DNA of 64,000 nucleotides from Elmis aenea. Lineage: Eukaryota; Arthropoda; Insecta; Coleoptera; Elmidae. Positions 30,101 through 40,958 of this stretch are shown here, piece by piece. The stretch covers positions 70,952,108 to 71,016,107 of the forward strand of contig OX393577.1 in assembly GCA_947652605.1 (NCBI GenBank), read 5' to 3'. The position numbers and the translations under genes were made by a program. The notes beneath the pieces were generated by a model, which was not told where the DNA came from, did not search any database, and saw only the letters and a program-made list of their open reading frames with translations. Every line of letters begins with the position of its first letter. Position 1 is the first letter of the stretch.

Positions 30101-31439
30101 GCAATATATTTCTGGAAAGTCTAAAAAATTTTCTTGTTTTAGATTCGTGAACAATTTAAGTCAAAATAGTTAAATAGACTGCTTATTTCATTCAATTTCG
30201 CATCTGTAATTACAAAGCAACGCATAATTATTAAAATAACACAGTTATCCTACTTAATTTTTTGCATGTAGCCTATATTTTTATTTTGGCTGACAATTCT
30301 TTCGGTTTTTGTACAGGTACCATTAAGCAACACCTTACTAATGTCCTTGTATAACCGGTAATAAACAAAAAAAAGTGTTGCTTACATGTGCAGAAAACAA
30401 AATCTAAGTCTTTATATTTTTTGAAACTAAAAGTTTAGATGTAGATGTTTAGTATGTACCTACTTCCGTTGCACAAAATAATAACCATTATTAAAGTTAT
30501 TTCGTCGTCTATAGTCTAGACTCTAGACTCTAGACTGCAAATAAAACCATTCAAGTTTATATCTTTTAACTGTAAATCACACTGCACAAAAAACTGTTAA
30601 TTATAATGACAAATAAATGTTTGAATTATAGGTAATTCGTTTTAAATTTAAATAGGTATATATACTATGTAATTCAAATTTGCCTTTATTATTATCTACG
30701 GATAATCGTACGACACAAAACATTTATTAGGTTTTGATAAATTTGTGATATTAAGTAAAGAAATGAACCATGCAAAACACAATTTTAAAACAAAAATGCA
30801 TATACAAATAGAAATGAGTGATTTTTTTAAATACAATTGTAAATTTTAATATTTAAAATAATGTACTTAAGTAATTGAAACATTTAAACTGTGTGTTTAT
30901 TTTCCAGTCTCTGATCTAATTTATTTAAATATAATAATAATGTAATTACTATAACATACTCATAATAAAAATGCAAGAAATTAATATAATCTCTATTTGT
31001 AGATAATTAATTAGAAGTAGGTATTATACAAGCGTTTTGCCAAACAAAATAAATTTTAGACATCTTTAAATTAACAATAAACAGTATAAATATAAATCTA
31101 TGTAGAAAGGATTCGTGCTTTACAGGATATAAATAAATTATCAACAAGCAAAATCAGTTTTCATTTAAAAAAAAGTCATATTCACGACTTCTTCACTCAA
31201 TAATGCGGCATTGCTAGTAATTAATTCGATTACATCAGCTCAAGATCGAAGCATCTATGATTGAGAGACAATTTTTCTAGGAGTTAACTTATATAATTAC
31301 ACAAATTTGCGTAATTTTAAGATTTTTGCAACTAGTTGCATGCCATTGCACTCAACATACCTGTACGAACGTCTGTGAGGACGATGACATACGCGAATAC
31401 CACCGACAACCAACGATATCCTGGACCTCGCGACCACAT
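111..31439 (-). CDS. Duox: Dual oxidase (Duox), 5' fourteen coding exons; gene continues past the left edge
   Basis: Membrane NADPH oxidase that makes H2O2 outside the cell, known in insects for gut immunity and cuticle or matrix cross-linking. Coding exons, 5' to 3': 31439-31361, 25058-24978, 13328-12979, 12927-12723, 9713-9547, 9490-9254, 2955-2510, 2449-2248, 2194-1709, 1652-1368, 1313-1110, 1036-891, 701-538, 485-111. All junctions are GT-AG and phases join cleanly over 3427 nt (1142 codons plus one base). Order: signal peptide (about 1-26), peroxidase-like domain (about 35-560; RYDGW, GDPRTNQNPALL, RFGHSLIPPG, NIMRGRDNGL), membrane helix (about 591-616), EF-hands DKDGDGRISF (about 836-845) and DNDRNGVIDKGE (872-883), helix 997-1014, then the NOX core with His1083 and His1097 spaced 14 apart as in the first haem pair. 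The second haem pair and the FAD and NADPH sites lie outside the window. Insect Duox is about 1450-1550 residues, so roughly a quarter is missing. The start Met precedes a hydrophobic leader. I see no frameshift or stop. Confidence 0.96.
4193..4368. repeat. TA tract followed by a cluster of GGACGCCAC motifs
   Basis: A short (TA)n tract (4193-4209) is followed by four copies of a 9-mer: GTGGCGTCC at 4223-4231 and 4256-4264, and its reverse complement GGACGCCAC at 4289-4297 and 4360-4368. The copies form an inverted arrangement. Related copies occur at 8529-8536 (partial) and 8556-8564. GC content is locally higher than in the flanks. It could be an old inverted-repeat element or a set of binding sites; sequence alone does not decide. 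Confidence 0.5.
4430..4500 (+). promoter_or_regulatory. TATA-like site in Duox intron, plus strand (weak)
   Basis: A GC-rich stretch (cgctcgcgtcgcg) is followed by GGGTATATATATT at 4456-4468 and, about 20 bases later, ttcacagtgg, which loosely resembles an arthropod initiator. No plus-strand coding exon follows that I can support. It may be a relic promoter of a transposon or chance. Confidence 0.15.
6179..7117. mobile_element. Palindromic foldback/MITE element, about 939 bp, TA-flanked
   Basis: The left arm (6179 to about 6598) and right arm (about 6690-7117) are inverted copies of each other. Outer ends read CCGGGTRATTYAGTTTGACT and its complement, each flanked by TA (6177-6178 and 7118-7119), suggesting a TA target duplication as in Tc1/mariner-type MITEs. 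The arms differ by many substitutions and small indels and by a shuffled stretch near the tips, so the copy looks old. No transposase is encoded. The spacer of about 90 bp holds a short G-rich tract. The arms contain reading frames (for example 6222-6431, minus) that are by-products of the repeat. Confidence 0.85.
7551..7640. mobile_element. hAT-like transposon end, GC-rich
   Basis: Begins CAGTGTTCTCCCCAGAAT and continues into a GC-rich stretch (two copies of GCCGGGCG, then a run of C) unlike the surrounding AT-rich intron. CAGTG-type ends with this composition are typical of hAT elements. I could not find a convincing matching end to the right, so this is probably a fragment or a heavily decayed copy. 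Confidence 0.45.
7819..7966 (-). pseudogene. Broken short coding remnant, possibly N-terminus of a hAT transposase
   Basis: On the minus strand an ATG at 7966 opens a frame that stops after ten codons. A one-base shift gives a 42-codon frame from 7947 ending in a TAG at 7819-7821. The shifted frame contains NLFSFFKKQES followed by a Gln/Asn/Glu-rich tail. The phrase FSFFKK resembles the N-terminal leader of many hAT and ZMYM-like transposases, and the adjacent hAT-like end at 7551 is consistent. No zinc finger or catalytic region is left. This is inference from a short stretch. Confidence 0.35.
10025..10205. repeat. Dispersed MITE copy A (Duox intron 4)
   Basis: Carries the left-end motif CGTCGCTTCACCCAACGCTA and an internal stretch similar to that of copy D (ttcatggataaccgagatat). 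It shares both with copies at 12.6, 14.7 and 27.8 kb but is degraded, with no clear right end here. Confidence 0.5.
12595..12662. repeat. Dispersed MITE copy B (right end only)
   Basis: Contains CAAACGTTGGGTTAAGCGAG followed by taacccgcg. This matches the right ends of copies C and D, and in inverted form the left end of copy A. Only the terminal 60-70 bases are recognisable. Confidence 0.45.
14640..14780. repeat. Dispersed MITE copy C
   Basis: Shares with copy D (27.8-28.0 kb) the run from the internal ttttacaatttaaagttta through the right end (acttcaacgttagcgaacga, gtaacccg). The left end is not recognisable. Confidence 0.5.
17920..18400. other. GC-richer island inside Duox intron 2
   Basis: About 480 bases that stand out by base composition, including ggcgcacaggagggggtaac, ggacggatctggagggggcg and the minisatellite. 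It contains open frames on three registers because the 18-bp repeat has no stop. No known domain appears, so I do not call a gene. It could be a captured transposon fragment. Confidence 0.4.
18228..18366. repeat. 18-bp minisatellite, about 7-8 copies
   Basis: Head-to-tail copies of GGGCTTTGTTTCGGTCCG. The four central copies are near identical and the outer ones degrade (gtcta, gtccc, gatttcc). The unit is a multiple of three, so the minus strand reads as repeated DRNKAP and the plus strand as repeated FRSGAL. This explains the open frames here without invoking a gene. Confidence 0.9.
21690..22871. mobile_element. Near-perfect palindromic foldback element, 1182 bp, TA-flanked
   Basis: Ends CAGGGTGTTTCTGAACGATG and its reverse complement, flanked by TA at 21688-21689 and 22872-22873. 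Left arm 21690 to about 22268 and right arm about 22292 to 22871 are nearly identical in inverted orientation; by eye I count only a few tens of differences over about 580 bases. A spacer of about 23 bases separates them. CAGGGTGT ends with TA duplication resemble mariner/Tc1-type non-autonomous elements. No transposase is encoded. The same 108-residue frame appears once per arm, on opposite strands, as an artefact of the repeat. Confidence 0.93.
22968..23330 (-). mobile_element. 3' end of a non-LTR retrotransposon (LINE-like), minus strand, truncated
   Basis: On the minus strand the sequence runs through an open frame ending at 23113 (70 codons; contains LRTLLTIG), then about 100 bases of 3' sequence, then AATAAA (complement of 23012-23017), and stops in a trinucleotide (ACT)n tail at 22968-23010. 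A polyadenylation signal directly followed by a microsatellite tail is characteristic of some insect LINE families. I cannot confirm a reverse-transcriptase domain in what is left. Confidence 0.45.
25381..25400. repeat. (TA)n microsatellite
   Basis: About ten uninterrupted TA dinucleotides inside Duox intron 1. Confidence 0.9.
27795..28040. repeat. Dispersed MITE copy D, most complete
   Basis: Begins GGTGCGTCACTTTGCCCAAC and ends near acttcaacgttagatcaagc followed by gagttaccc. The ends are imperfect inverted repeats of each other, giving an element of about 215-230 bp. Copies A-C share internal or terminal parts in the same orientation. A 75-codon frame (27798-28025) runs through it and is not supported as a gene. 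Confidence 0.55.
30513..30537. repeat. Short TCTAGAC array
   Basis: Three consecutive copies of TCTAGAC. The 19-mer AGTCTAGACTCTAGACTCT recurs exactly at 51743-51761. Confidence 0.7.
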
Positions 31440-31835
31440 GTTAACAGGATTAGATCACTTCTGAAGAGAATTAGTGAAGTATGATCAGCTGATTTGACAT
31501 CCCGTCTTCCTCTCCAATGATGATGAAAACAGGGTTATTCCACTAATACACTGCCACTGTTAGATTATACCAAAGAACACATCAAACCAGCATTTTACCT
31601 GCGTTGATTTACCTGGCCAATTTAATACGAGTACATCTTCTCATGCTAGGTTTATTTAGTTCAAAAAAATAATCTACACAAATTTTTTCAACAATTTTTA
31701 CTAAATAATGTCACAAACCACGGGCAAATACATCCGAACTCACATTTACACTGACACATTACACGAATGGAACCTTAACAAACGGTAAAGAGAAAGTAGT
31801 TCTTCTAGACATTGATCCCCACCTTATATGCTTGC
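31440..31835 (-). promoter_or_regulatory. Putative Duox promoter and 5' UTR exon
   Basis: Reading the minus strand, a TATA-like GCATATAAGG lies at 31821-31830. About 200 bases downstream are two good splice donors (CAG|gtaaat ending at 31613, CAG|gtaaaa ending at 31599). A pyrimidine-rich acceptor ending in ctcttcag lies at 31463-31461, 21 bases upstream of the start codon. A first untranslated exon of about 185-200 bases, a short intron and a second exon starting at 31460 would fit. This is inference from signal sequences. No clear initiator element is visible at the expected start near 31798. Confidence 0.4.
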
Positions 31836-34800
31836 CCACATTTTAGTTTAGTTTGAACACTAATTACCCTAATAATTTAAAATTAAAACAAACAAAAAGT
31901 CTACGGTTTATTTCATTACCGAGGTGGACACACAATGCATGCGTATCCTGCTAACACAGATATTAACCGCATGTTAATTACGAAAAAATCAGTGATAACT
32001 CCTTTAGCCAATAGTCATCGCTGACTGTGATTATAAAATTTTAAACAAAAACTTTATCGAAAAAACTAGAAGTGATCGACTTATAATTTTAAAAACTGCG
32101 GTAGATCTTTAAAATTTGCATGGAACGAGGAACAGAAAAAACTCGTTTAATTATTTCAATTGATTTTTGAAATTAAGACACTTTCGTTTGACCAATTTTA
32201 ACTTATCGAGATGTCTTTAAATCGTGACAACACCATTAATTATAGATAACTTCGTACAGCGTGAAACCCAAGATTTTACAGACAGACTTATAGATAGATC
32301 AATAGCCAAACCGAAACACATACTGGCATGAAAGCAGACAGAAAAGAGAAATACGTCATACTAAAAATCATTTGCCACAAGTCCCCAAAACTAAATATAC
32401 TGTACAGTGTACGTTAAAAACACCGCTAATAAAAAATAAAGATTCTTAGAGAGTTAAATATATTCTGAATTTTTGGTGGTCTAACTTCGCAAATGAACCG
32501 TGTAATTATAAGTTTAAATAAAATTGTAGATGTTTCTCGGATCAACCTCACTATAAAATATAATTATTACTTTTCTCCTTTGTTTAGAAAAAAAAAACAA
32601 GAAACGTGATTTACACCTTAAGATTTTAAAGGTTAAATTATAAACAAGAATCATTTATCAGTTGTCTATACCCTAGAGACTTGAAATTAAACGACTGCAA
32701 AAAAAAATAATACATTTCTAGTAAACATTGTCTATCCCCTGATTACGACTGTATTGATTTTAAAAAAATAACTTTATCATACAAGAAGTTTGTTTTTAAT
32801 TGAAAATCACACATATTTGTTCAGTTTTAAGACCCAATAATACTGAAAATCCTTGAAAACTTAATATGTTTACGAAACTTGTTGCAGAACCAATACTTAT
32901 TTTCCTTTTCTTTTTTTTTTGGAAAAAGATAAATACGTAATATTCATTCCCTGCATAATATTTTCATAATTTATTATCGTAAACTGGATATTCACCAATT
33001 TGTAATACTGTGTAACCAATCGTTAAACACTTTTAAAAACGTTTTTCTTTTTTTCATTATCTCCTACAAAATCAATCTGAATTTATGGGATAAAAAATAA
33101 CCAAAGACATTTATTATGCTAATAGTAATAAATAACAGAAATTCTTTAAAAGGAAATAAAAACAAATCAAAGGTTTTGTAATAAGTGTTTAGACTCGTGA
33201 CTTTAAATGTTGTTTCTACATGGATATTAAAATGTCATCCCACAACAATGGATGTGGGTGTTCTGCATAAAGTATGGCGAGGAAAATCCTTTTTAAAACC
33301 AAATTTGCACAGGAAAAATCCTTCAGAAAAATTATTAATAATTGCTAACGCATAATTACGAAAAAAACTTGAGACTTCATATTGTATTTAAATATCTTTG
33401 GAATTACCAAAGTACCCAGTAATAATTTTAAAAATAATTTAAATACTGACTGTATTACCTTTTGTTTATAGTAACTTTTTTAAATTTCTGTAGTAATTAA
33501 GAAATGTATTTGGCAAATTTGTTTATTAGACCATGTTAATACATTTTTTTAGTTGAAGTGTTTAGAATTTGGGCTAATTTAAACAAACGTTTTTCAGTTT
33601 AAAAAATAAAAAACAAGTTGTAAGGCGTCTGTAAACATATTTTATTCCAATTACAAACAGAATTGTTTTAACATGATGCCATTTGAATACAACTCTCAAA
33701 TCAATTGGCTACAGCTTTGCTTGTACCACAAAATTAGGAATATTTTCTTCTCAAATTTTACAATCCTATCATTCCGTATATTTTTTTACCAATTATTTTA
33801 ATTTGAAGGCCAAGTAACAGCACTTAGTCTGCTGTGGTAATAATGTAAAGCATTTACAAATTAGCTACGGTTAAACAAAAATATTTTAAACTAATCTGTA
33901 CATTTTTGCAGAATTTACAATTCGGTGAGGAAGTGATGATGCAAAACGAATAACTTTAAAAGGCGAAGACAATTATTTAAATTTTTGTCTCGGCTTATAT
34001 AATGACTAGCTTATATTGCAAATTAATTGAAACATTAATTAATATACACTAGGTTTAAAGTAAATAATAACTAAACAATTTCCTGTAAATCTGAATAGGT
34101 AAATAATTATTTATTTTAGATTATTACTACTGAACTTTGTATATTGATTATTCTTAAATGAAAATGAATATTAAGTTTTAACATAGTGCTATAAGAATTG
34201 CTACTGTATTATGAGTTTTTGAACCATTTTAAATACATTTATGATACTTTAAAAATTTGTTTAAAAACTAAATTCGTTAAAGTAATTTTTTATAATTCGT
34301 TTATTTATCCATAACAAAGATATATTTTAACTTAAACAATCTTAAATCGTCTACTACTCTTCTAAATTTATCAAGTTTTTACCATCTAATTTGCTCAATT
34401 GAACCACACTCAATTTACTGTGTAGGATTATTTAAGATTCACAACTCAAATCAAATAACTATTGGTGCTTTGTATCGCCTACAACTTATAAAACCATTCA
34501 TGCCTCTATACTTTGCTGAAAACAGCTAAGCAATCAAATAATTGTTGGCTGAACAATAAGTACAAAAAAAAAACAATAAAATAAAAATGTGCTTTTTTAA
34601 TATCTCAAGTTAATAAAAGGCATTAGAGGCATTAAATGTAATTAAATACAAATTAATTGATCTACCTGCAAGAAAAAATTCACAATGAATACAGTTTTTT
34701 TATAAACTAATTGTGCATGAACCATAATTTGCAATACAAGTTTAATTACTGTGGAAAAGAAAAACTGATATAAAAATTGTTATTATATGAAATCGGAATC

Positions 34801-36269
34801 CAAGGTTACACCTTACCAGAAATTAAAATTCACTGCATCAAATTATAACTTTGGACAAGTAAAATACAATGTTTTTTTATCCATTAGATATCATTTCATA
34901 TTTCATTGCATCATTAAAATTTTCTATACTGCTTATTAAAAAAATACCCTTTAAAGTTAGTGTTCTAAGCATTTTCTGTATACTATTTCAAGATAACAGT
35001 AAGTTTATAGGTATAATAAAAACTTTACAAGAAAATATTTAGCATAATAAATCGTTGGATCATTATGTGTAGTATTATTGCAAAATTATTGTCAAATCTT
35101 CTCTTAGTAATACATTACCTACTAAGTAGACTTACGCAATATACAATCTACAATCTTTTGCCTGCGTGCATAGTAAGTGCTCAAGCTATTTTGCATAAAT
35201 TGCTTTAAGAGCAGGAAATCTCTAGCTTATGGAAAACTTTTTAAATCAAAGTCCTGCCTTTGAATGAAATTTAACATATCTGATGAAAACTAATACACCG
35301 TTTACCAGCGCAATGGAATATTTCAATTTGACGTCATGTCTTGTAATTCTTCTGTTTGTGCGTTTGTATTAATGCAAAAGTATAAATGAAAAAAAAAATG
35401 AGAATGCAATAAAATCACTAATATATTAAGTTACCTGCGTATTATCATTTTCATCATTTTAAGCCTCTGTTAGTAGTGAATTGTGTTTGAAACGGTAAGT
35501 CACAATGCTATTAGATTTTAACTGACATAACATACATTTAAAAAACTTTTCTTAATGAAGCAGTTTAAAAACTGCATTTTGATCTAGCTATCGATAACTT
35601 TTTCAGTTTTTATATCACTCATTCTACATACACGCGCAACACTGGAAAAACATATAAGCGATGGAAAAAAAACTCGTTTACAAAAATTACACGCCCATAA
35701 TTTTTTATCAACCATTAATATAATTTTCGCTAATCTATTGCATTAATTATTCTCAATTACTTACCATACAAAAAAGGTAATGGTTGTAAAACATATGTAA
35801 AGAAATTGTACATATTAGATTGTGTATCTACATAAAAACAACATTTGTATTAATTTTATGCATTTCAAAAATATTTAAAGAAATGAACTCCTAAGTACAA
35901 TTTCAGTCACATAAGAACGAGTGTTGAGATCAATTTAATGTTTAATTATCAAGAAAAATTGTAAGTAACTAATGTAAGTTTATTTTTAAGGTTGACTACT
36001 TCTCAATAGAAAATTATTAAAAATATATATAAGATTATTACATCATTTACTTTAACTACTTTTTTAACACTTAAAAATAGCATTGTAAATCAAAGTACCT
36101 GCATCCTTAAAGGTTTGTGTAAAATATTAAACTTTAAAAAAATGTTAATAATTTCGGAGCTTACCATTGATAAATTAAATACAAAGTCGAAATTAAAACT
36201 CTAATTGTAGCTACATCAATGTTATTAGTTTATATATGTGTACAATAATGTTATATTCTAGGTAGATAC
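31836..36269. other. Intergenic, Duox to lipase cluster
   Basis: 4.4 kb of AT-rich sequence between the divergent Duox (minus) and first lipase (plus). I see no exon, RNA gene or clear repeat. A TATATA at about 36230-36236 lies 34-40 bases upstream of the first lipase ATG and could be its TATA box or could be too close to be functional. Confidence 0.5.
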
Positions 36270-38459
36270 ATGGTTGTAAAGAAGAAAATGCAGTTTTTAG
36301 GTCTGTTAATTGTACTTTGCAATTTATTACATGTACTAGCAGCACCACAGAGAAACCTAAATGGATTTGTTCCGGTGGTTTGTATATTATATTCTTTTTA
36401 ATCTACATTTTAAACAAAAGATGCATAAAAAGTTTAAAATTACTGGAGTTCAGTTTCAAACTGAGACATGTATCGCTGTTACAAAATATATTGCAGTAGA
36501 AACAAGTTTCAATGTGTGAATTTTCTCCATTTTACACAAGCAAATTTAAAAAACGTTTCTAATTTCTGTTCATAGACAGACCTAATTAAAAAACATGGAT
36601 ATCCTGTAGAATCATTCGATGATATCAGAACGAAGGATGATTACCTCTTAAGCGTGTACAGAATACCACATGGAAAACATCCTGATAGCAAGGATAATAG
36701 GCCAATAGTGTTTCTAATGCATGGATTGATGGGCAGTTGTTCAGATTTTGTAAGCACAGGACCAGAAAAAGGATTGCCATTTTTATTAGCTGATAAAGGA
36801 TATGATGTATGGTTAGGTAATGGAAGAGGAAATTCTTATTCCAGGAAACACGTCTTACTTGATCCTAATAAAGATGCCGACTTCTGGAAATTTAGGTAAG
36901 CAAACGACAAAAAATTTACTCCAAAGTTTGTTTGGTAAATATTCGGAAGTTTAACGATTGGTTTATATTATATTGTATAGTTTCACAAAATGCTAAAGAC
37001 ACTCCAAACAATAAAAATGTACCGTCAGTTTGTTCAGAAAGCGACTCAAAAATTTCTACAACAATCAAAAATTTTGGAAAAGTTTCAAGCCTTAAATTGT
37101 TTTAAAGGTTACCTTTTATTTGATATGTACATATAGTAATAACATTAAATAAGTAATGTAAACGATTACGCCTGTATAACATTAATGACATACCAAACGA
37201 TTTAAAATATCTGCAAGTGATTCCTGTTTATAACTGAGCACGAAACTATGACGTAAAAGTGTATAGCTAACTACACTTTTGCACATACATTACTGATTTT
37301 TCTGTTAAACTTGTTTTTGCAATGCAGCTTCGTTTGAGTTATTAATAATTGTTGAAACAACATTGTTACTGTAGAATTTTAATAAATTTTAAAACAGTAT
37401 AAAATACATTGCACATTCCAGCTGGCATGAAGTAGGGGTGTACGATTTACCGGCAATGTTAAATTTCATCAACAAAATCACGAAGCAAGACAAAATGTCT
37501 TACATTGGAATATCACAAGGGACCACAGATTTTTATGTTATGGCATCAGAAAGACCGGAATATAATAAAAACATTACAGTAATGATATCACTAGCCCCAG
37601 TAGCGTATACAACCCACATGGTTAGTCCTGTATTAAGGTTCCTTGCTTATTTGGAACCGTATTTGACGGTAAATTAAGCGTTTTTATTTATTATGTGTTG
37701 TCTTTTAATTATTGTGGGTTTTAGCCACTTTCTGAACGACTGGGTGTCAACGAATTTCCACCGAAAACTATTTCAATCCTTGTTTCTTATATAAGTCGGA
37801 ACTTGTGTGGAAATCCTGGAGCAATTCAAGAATTATGTGCAACTATCATGTTTATGACTGGAGGGTATAATCCAACACAATTAAATAGGGTACTCTTAAA
37901 TACGACAAACGAAAATATTCTTTATTACATGTGTGAAAAAACTATTTTTAGAAAGCTCTCTCAACAGTGTTCAGCGTTCTTCCTGCAGGAGGCTCGACCA
38001 GACAGCTTCTTCATTCTGCCCAAGTTATGAGAGCTGGTATATTTTCAGTTGAATATTATCTCGCCCTATTTTGTACATTATGCACATTTTCACGTTATAG
38101 GAAAGTTTCAAAAATATGACCATGGCACAGAAAATAATTTAAAAATTTATGGCACATCTAAACCTCCAACGTACAATCTTAGTAAAATAACGACAGCGGT
38201 TGCTTTATATTACAGCACAGGCGATTGGCTAGCAGACAGTAAGGTTAGCAAAGAAAATAAACCAAAGAAATAAGCAAACAATTACGCTATTACATTTTAG
38301 GACGTACAGCGATTACATGAAGAGTTAAGTAACGTTATACTGTACTATAAAATTCCACAAGACAGTTTTTCACACTTCGATTTTGTATTAGCTACTGATG
38401 TCGTCAAATATTTGTATGAAAATATTTTAGATTTATTGAACAAATATAACAATATATAA
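36270..38459 (+). CDS. Acid lipase (lysosomal/gastric lipase family), paralogue 1
   Basis: Secreted or lysosomal alpha/beta-hydrolase that cleaves acylglycerols or steryl esters; in insects this family is expanded as midgut lipases. Seven exons: 36270-36377, 36576-36895, 37422-37668, 37725-37889, 37952-38036, 38101-38243, 38301-38459, coding for 408 residues, the usual family length. An N-terminal signal peptide (about 1-25; Met7 is an alternative start) precedes the AB-hydrolase lipase segment (GYPVESF). The oxyanion-hole motif HGLMG is at 85-89, the nucleophile elbow GISQG has Ser174, and the acid is Asp350 in YSTGDW. His381 lies in FSHFDF. The residue before Ser is Ile where family members usually have His. 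The exon 1 donor (gtttgt) is weak. All three paralogues in this cluster share the same exon phases. Stop followed by AATAAA candidates near 38571. Confidence 0.93.
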
Positions 38460-38980
38460 ATTAGTACCTTTAATCTTTGTTCCACAAAGATAATGTAGTT
38501 ACCAAGCTATTAAAATAATGTGTTTATCGATTAAAATTAAGTTTAATAAACAAAACGTGTACAGTAATATTAATAAAGTCTGAACAATTCAAACGAAATT
38601 TTGGTAAAAGCTCCACATGTTTTTTCTCTTACCATCTATTATTTCCATTCTCCATAAAAATAAAGTTAAGTGCTTCCATATACATATTTCAATGAAAATC
38701 TCCACGTAATAACAATATAGGGCAAATAAGGAAAAACTTGAAAAGATTTATGTATTTTATTGTTTCCGCATAATTAATGAGGCTATAAATTAAACATTGT
38801 TGTGAGAAGTCTGTAATTTATTTAAATAATTAATTACGTATAAGAATCTAGTCTTACCACAATAATGTACTATTTCATTCAATACAGTCTATTAGAATTA
38901 AATTCATTTAAGTAGCTCACTCAGTTAAATGCTGTAAAATTTTAATTTATCTGTTTTTGTATTAAACAAAAGCTGCCAAA
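38460..38980. other. Intergenic between lipase 1 and lipase 2
   Basis: 520 bases holding the likely polyadenylation signals of lipase 1 (ttaataaag near 38569-38576) and the promoter of lipase 2. A TCAGT initiator-like sequence is at 38919-38923, about 60 bases upstream of the next ATG. No clear TATA box. Confidence 0.4.
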
Positions 38981-40958
38981 ATGGTGCTGGGATTTAGCAA
39001 TGGGTTTGGAGTTGTTTTATTGTTCTGTGGTATTTCGATTGATATAAATGTTTCATCAACTCAAGTGGTAAGTATTTTTTGGATTTTGCTTTTTTAAAAT
39101 ATAAATTGAACTTGGTTCCAACACATGAACCCAAATTGTTCTAACACGAATATTTGTGACAAAATTAAACCAACCAGAAAATTTTCTTTGACCTACTTTT
39201 ACAGGAAAAACTAATAACCACATATAACTATCCATTTGAAAATTACACCATCAAAACACTCGACGGTTACTTTTTAGAGGTATTTAGAATACCGCATGGC
39301 AAAAACAACATACACTTAAAAAATAGACCAGTTGTATTGCTAATGCACGGTTTACTTGGTTCATCGGAAAACTGGTTAGTAACTCATCCTAAAAATGCAG
39401 TACCTTTCCTCCTAGCCGATAAAGGATATGATGTTTGGTTAGGGAACATTAGAGGTACTATTCATTCCAGAGGCCATGTTTCACTAAACCCAGATTACGA
39501 TTCTTCCTATTGGGAATTTAGGTGAGTTTGCCATGTTTTCATTAGGATGCTATTCTTTTAAACTGAATAACAAATTTGTTTTAGTTGGCATGAAATTGGC
39601 ATATACGATTTGCCTGCAATTTTAGAATTAATGAAACGCACCACGAAGATGGAAAAGTTTTTGTACATTGGCGTCTCACAAGGAGCGACAATTTTTTATG
39701 TTATGGCGTCACAAAGGCCAGAATATAACAAACATATTTCGTTGATGGTATCAATGGCCCCTGCTGTATACATGGGAAACATGACGAGTCCCGTGATCAG
39801 ATTTATGATAAATAATAGAAATATCATAGAGGTAAGCAAAAGTATACCGCATTGGAAAATTTTGACCTGAAAACGAAAACTGGTGAATAAATGTTGCTAA
39901 CAATATTACAGTAGTTTTACAAACACCCTTTATAGTGTGTAGATACTCCTCTACTTAAATATTTTTTGGCAGAAAATACTTCGAAATGCGGACGTGTTAG
40001 AATTTCCACCGCTAGCGGTAGGAAAAATTATATCAGCAACGGCAAAACTTTTGTGTAATCAGCCAGGACTTACCCAGGAAATGTGTGCAACATTACTGAC
40101 TTATGTTGGTGGAGATGATTCCTCACACACAGACAGAGTGAGTTTGTAAATATATATATACAAGTTCAATTCAATAACCACTCATTTCTAAAGATTAATT
40201 GTTTTTATAAACAAATTTATACCAATTTTGAAAGTCTTTTTTTTTTCATCAATAGATTATTTTCCCAAACATTAAACATTTGTCAAAAATCAGGTTTATT
40301 TCAAACATTAAGTGAAAAATTTAATTTTTGTGTTTTATTAATGTCTAATTATCTTCCATTCATGATTGTAGATATGTAATATAAATTATCCTGTTGTAGG
40401 ACATAATATCAAATGCCATTGGCTCTTATCCTGCCTGTGGTTCTGGAATTCAATTAATACATTACAGTCAAATCATTATAGCAGGTAAGAGACTAATTTT
40501 CAATTTAAAAAGCTTTTGTTATGGTTATCTAAAATAAAAACACAAAAAATATATACGATTTATGTTTCTTACGCAATAAATACCTGGCATTTACAGGAAA
40601 GTTTCTTTTATACGACCATGGGAAAAAAATGAATTTGAAAATTTATAACACCACTAAACCACCTGCTTATAATCTCTCAAAAATAACCGCCCCATTAGCA
40701 ATATACTACAGTTTAGGGGATTCTTTGGTAAACGCAAAGGTAAACTTTTTACCCTTGTTTAATAACAGTGTTGATTAAGAATGTATATTTCAGGATGTAA
40801 AACGGCTGTATGGAGATTTAAGTAATGCTGTGCATTTATATGAGGTTCCTAGCAAACGCTTTAACCACTTAGATTTTCATTTTGGTAGAGATTTACACAA
40901 ACTACTGCTGAAGGATCTGTTTTCTTTACTGGGCTACTATAATCAAACCTTAATATAA
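38981..40958 (+). CDS. Acid lipase (lysosomal/gastric lipase family), paralogue 2
   Basis: Second member of the tandem array. Exons: 38981-39067, 39205-39521, 39585-39831, 39973-40137, 40400-40484, 40597-40739, 40794-40958; 402 residues. A hydrophobic signal peptide covers about 1-25. HGLLGSSENW forms the oxyanion region, GVSQG carries Ser166, YSLGDS carries Asp342, and FNHLDF carries His373. Exon 2 is three bases shorter than in paralogues 1 and 3 and exons 3-6 have exactly the same lengths (247, 165, 85, 143), which shows recent-style tandem duplication with intact splicing. The acid motif GDS replaces the GDW seen in its two neighbours. The catalytic triad is complete, so an active enzyme is expected. 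Confidence 0.93.

Larger units (their letters stand above)
25059..31360 (-). other. Duox intron 1 (6.3 kb): content
   Basis: Contains a (TA)n microsatellite (25381-25400), MITE copy D (27.8-28.0 kb) and a TCTAGAC array (30513-30537). The frame at 28649-28879 (minus) shows no recognisable domain. I see no other gene. Confidence 0.65.
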
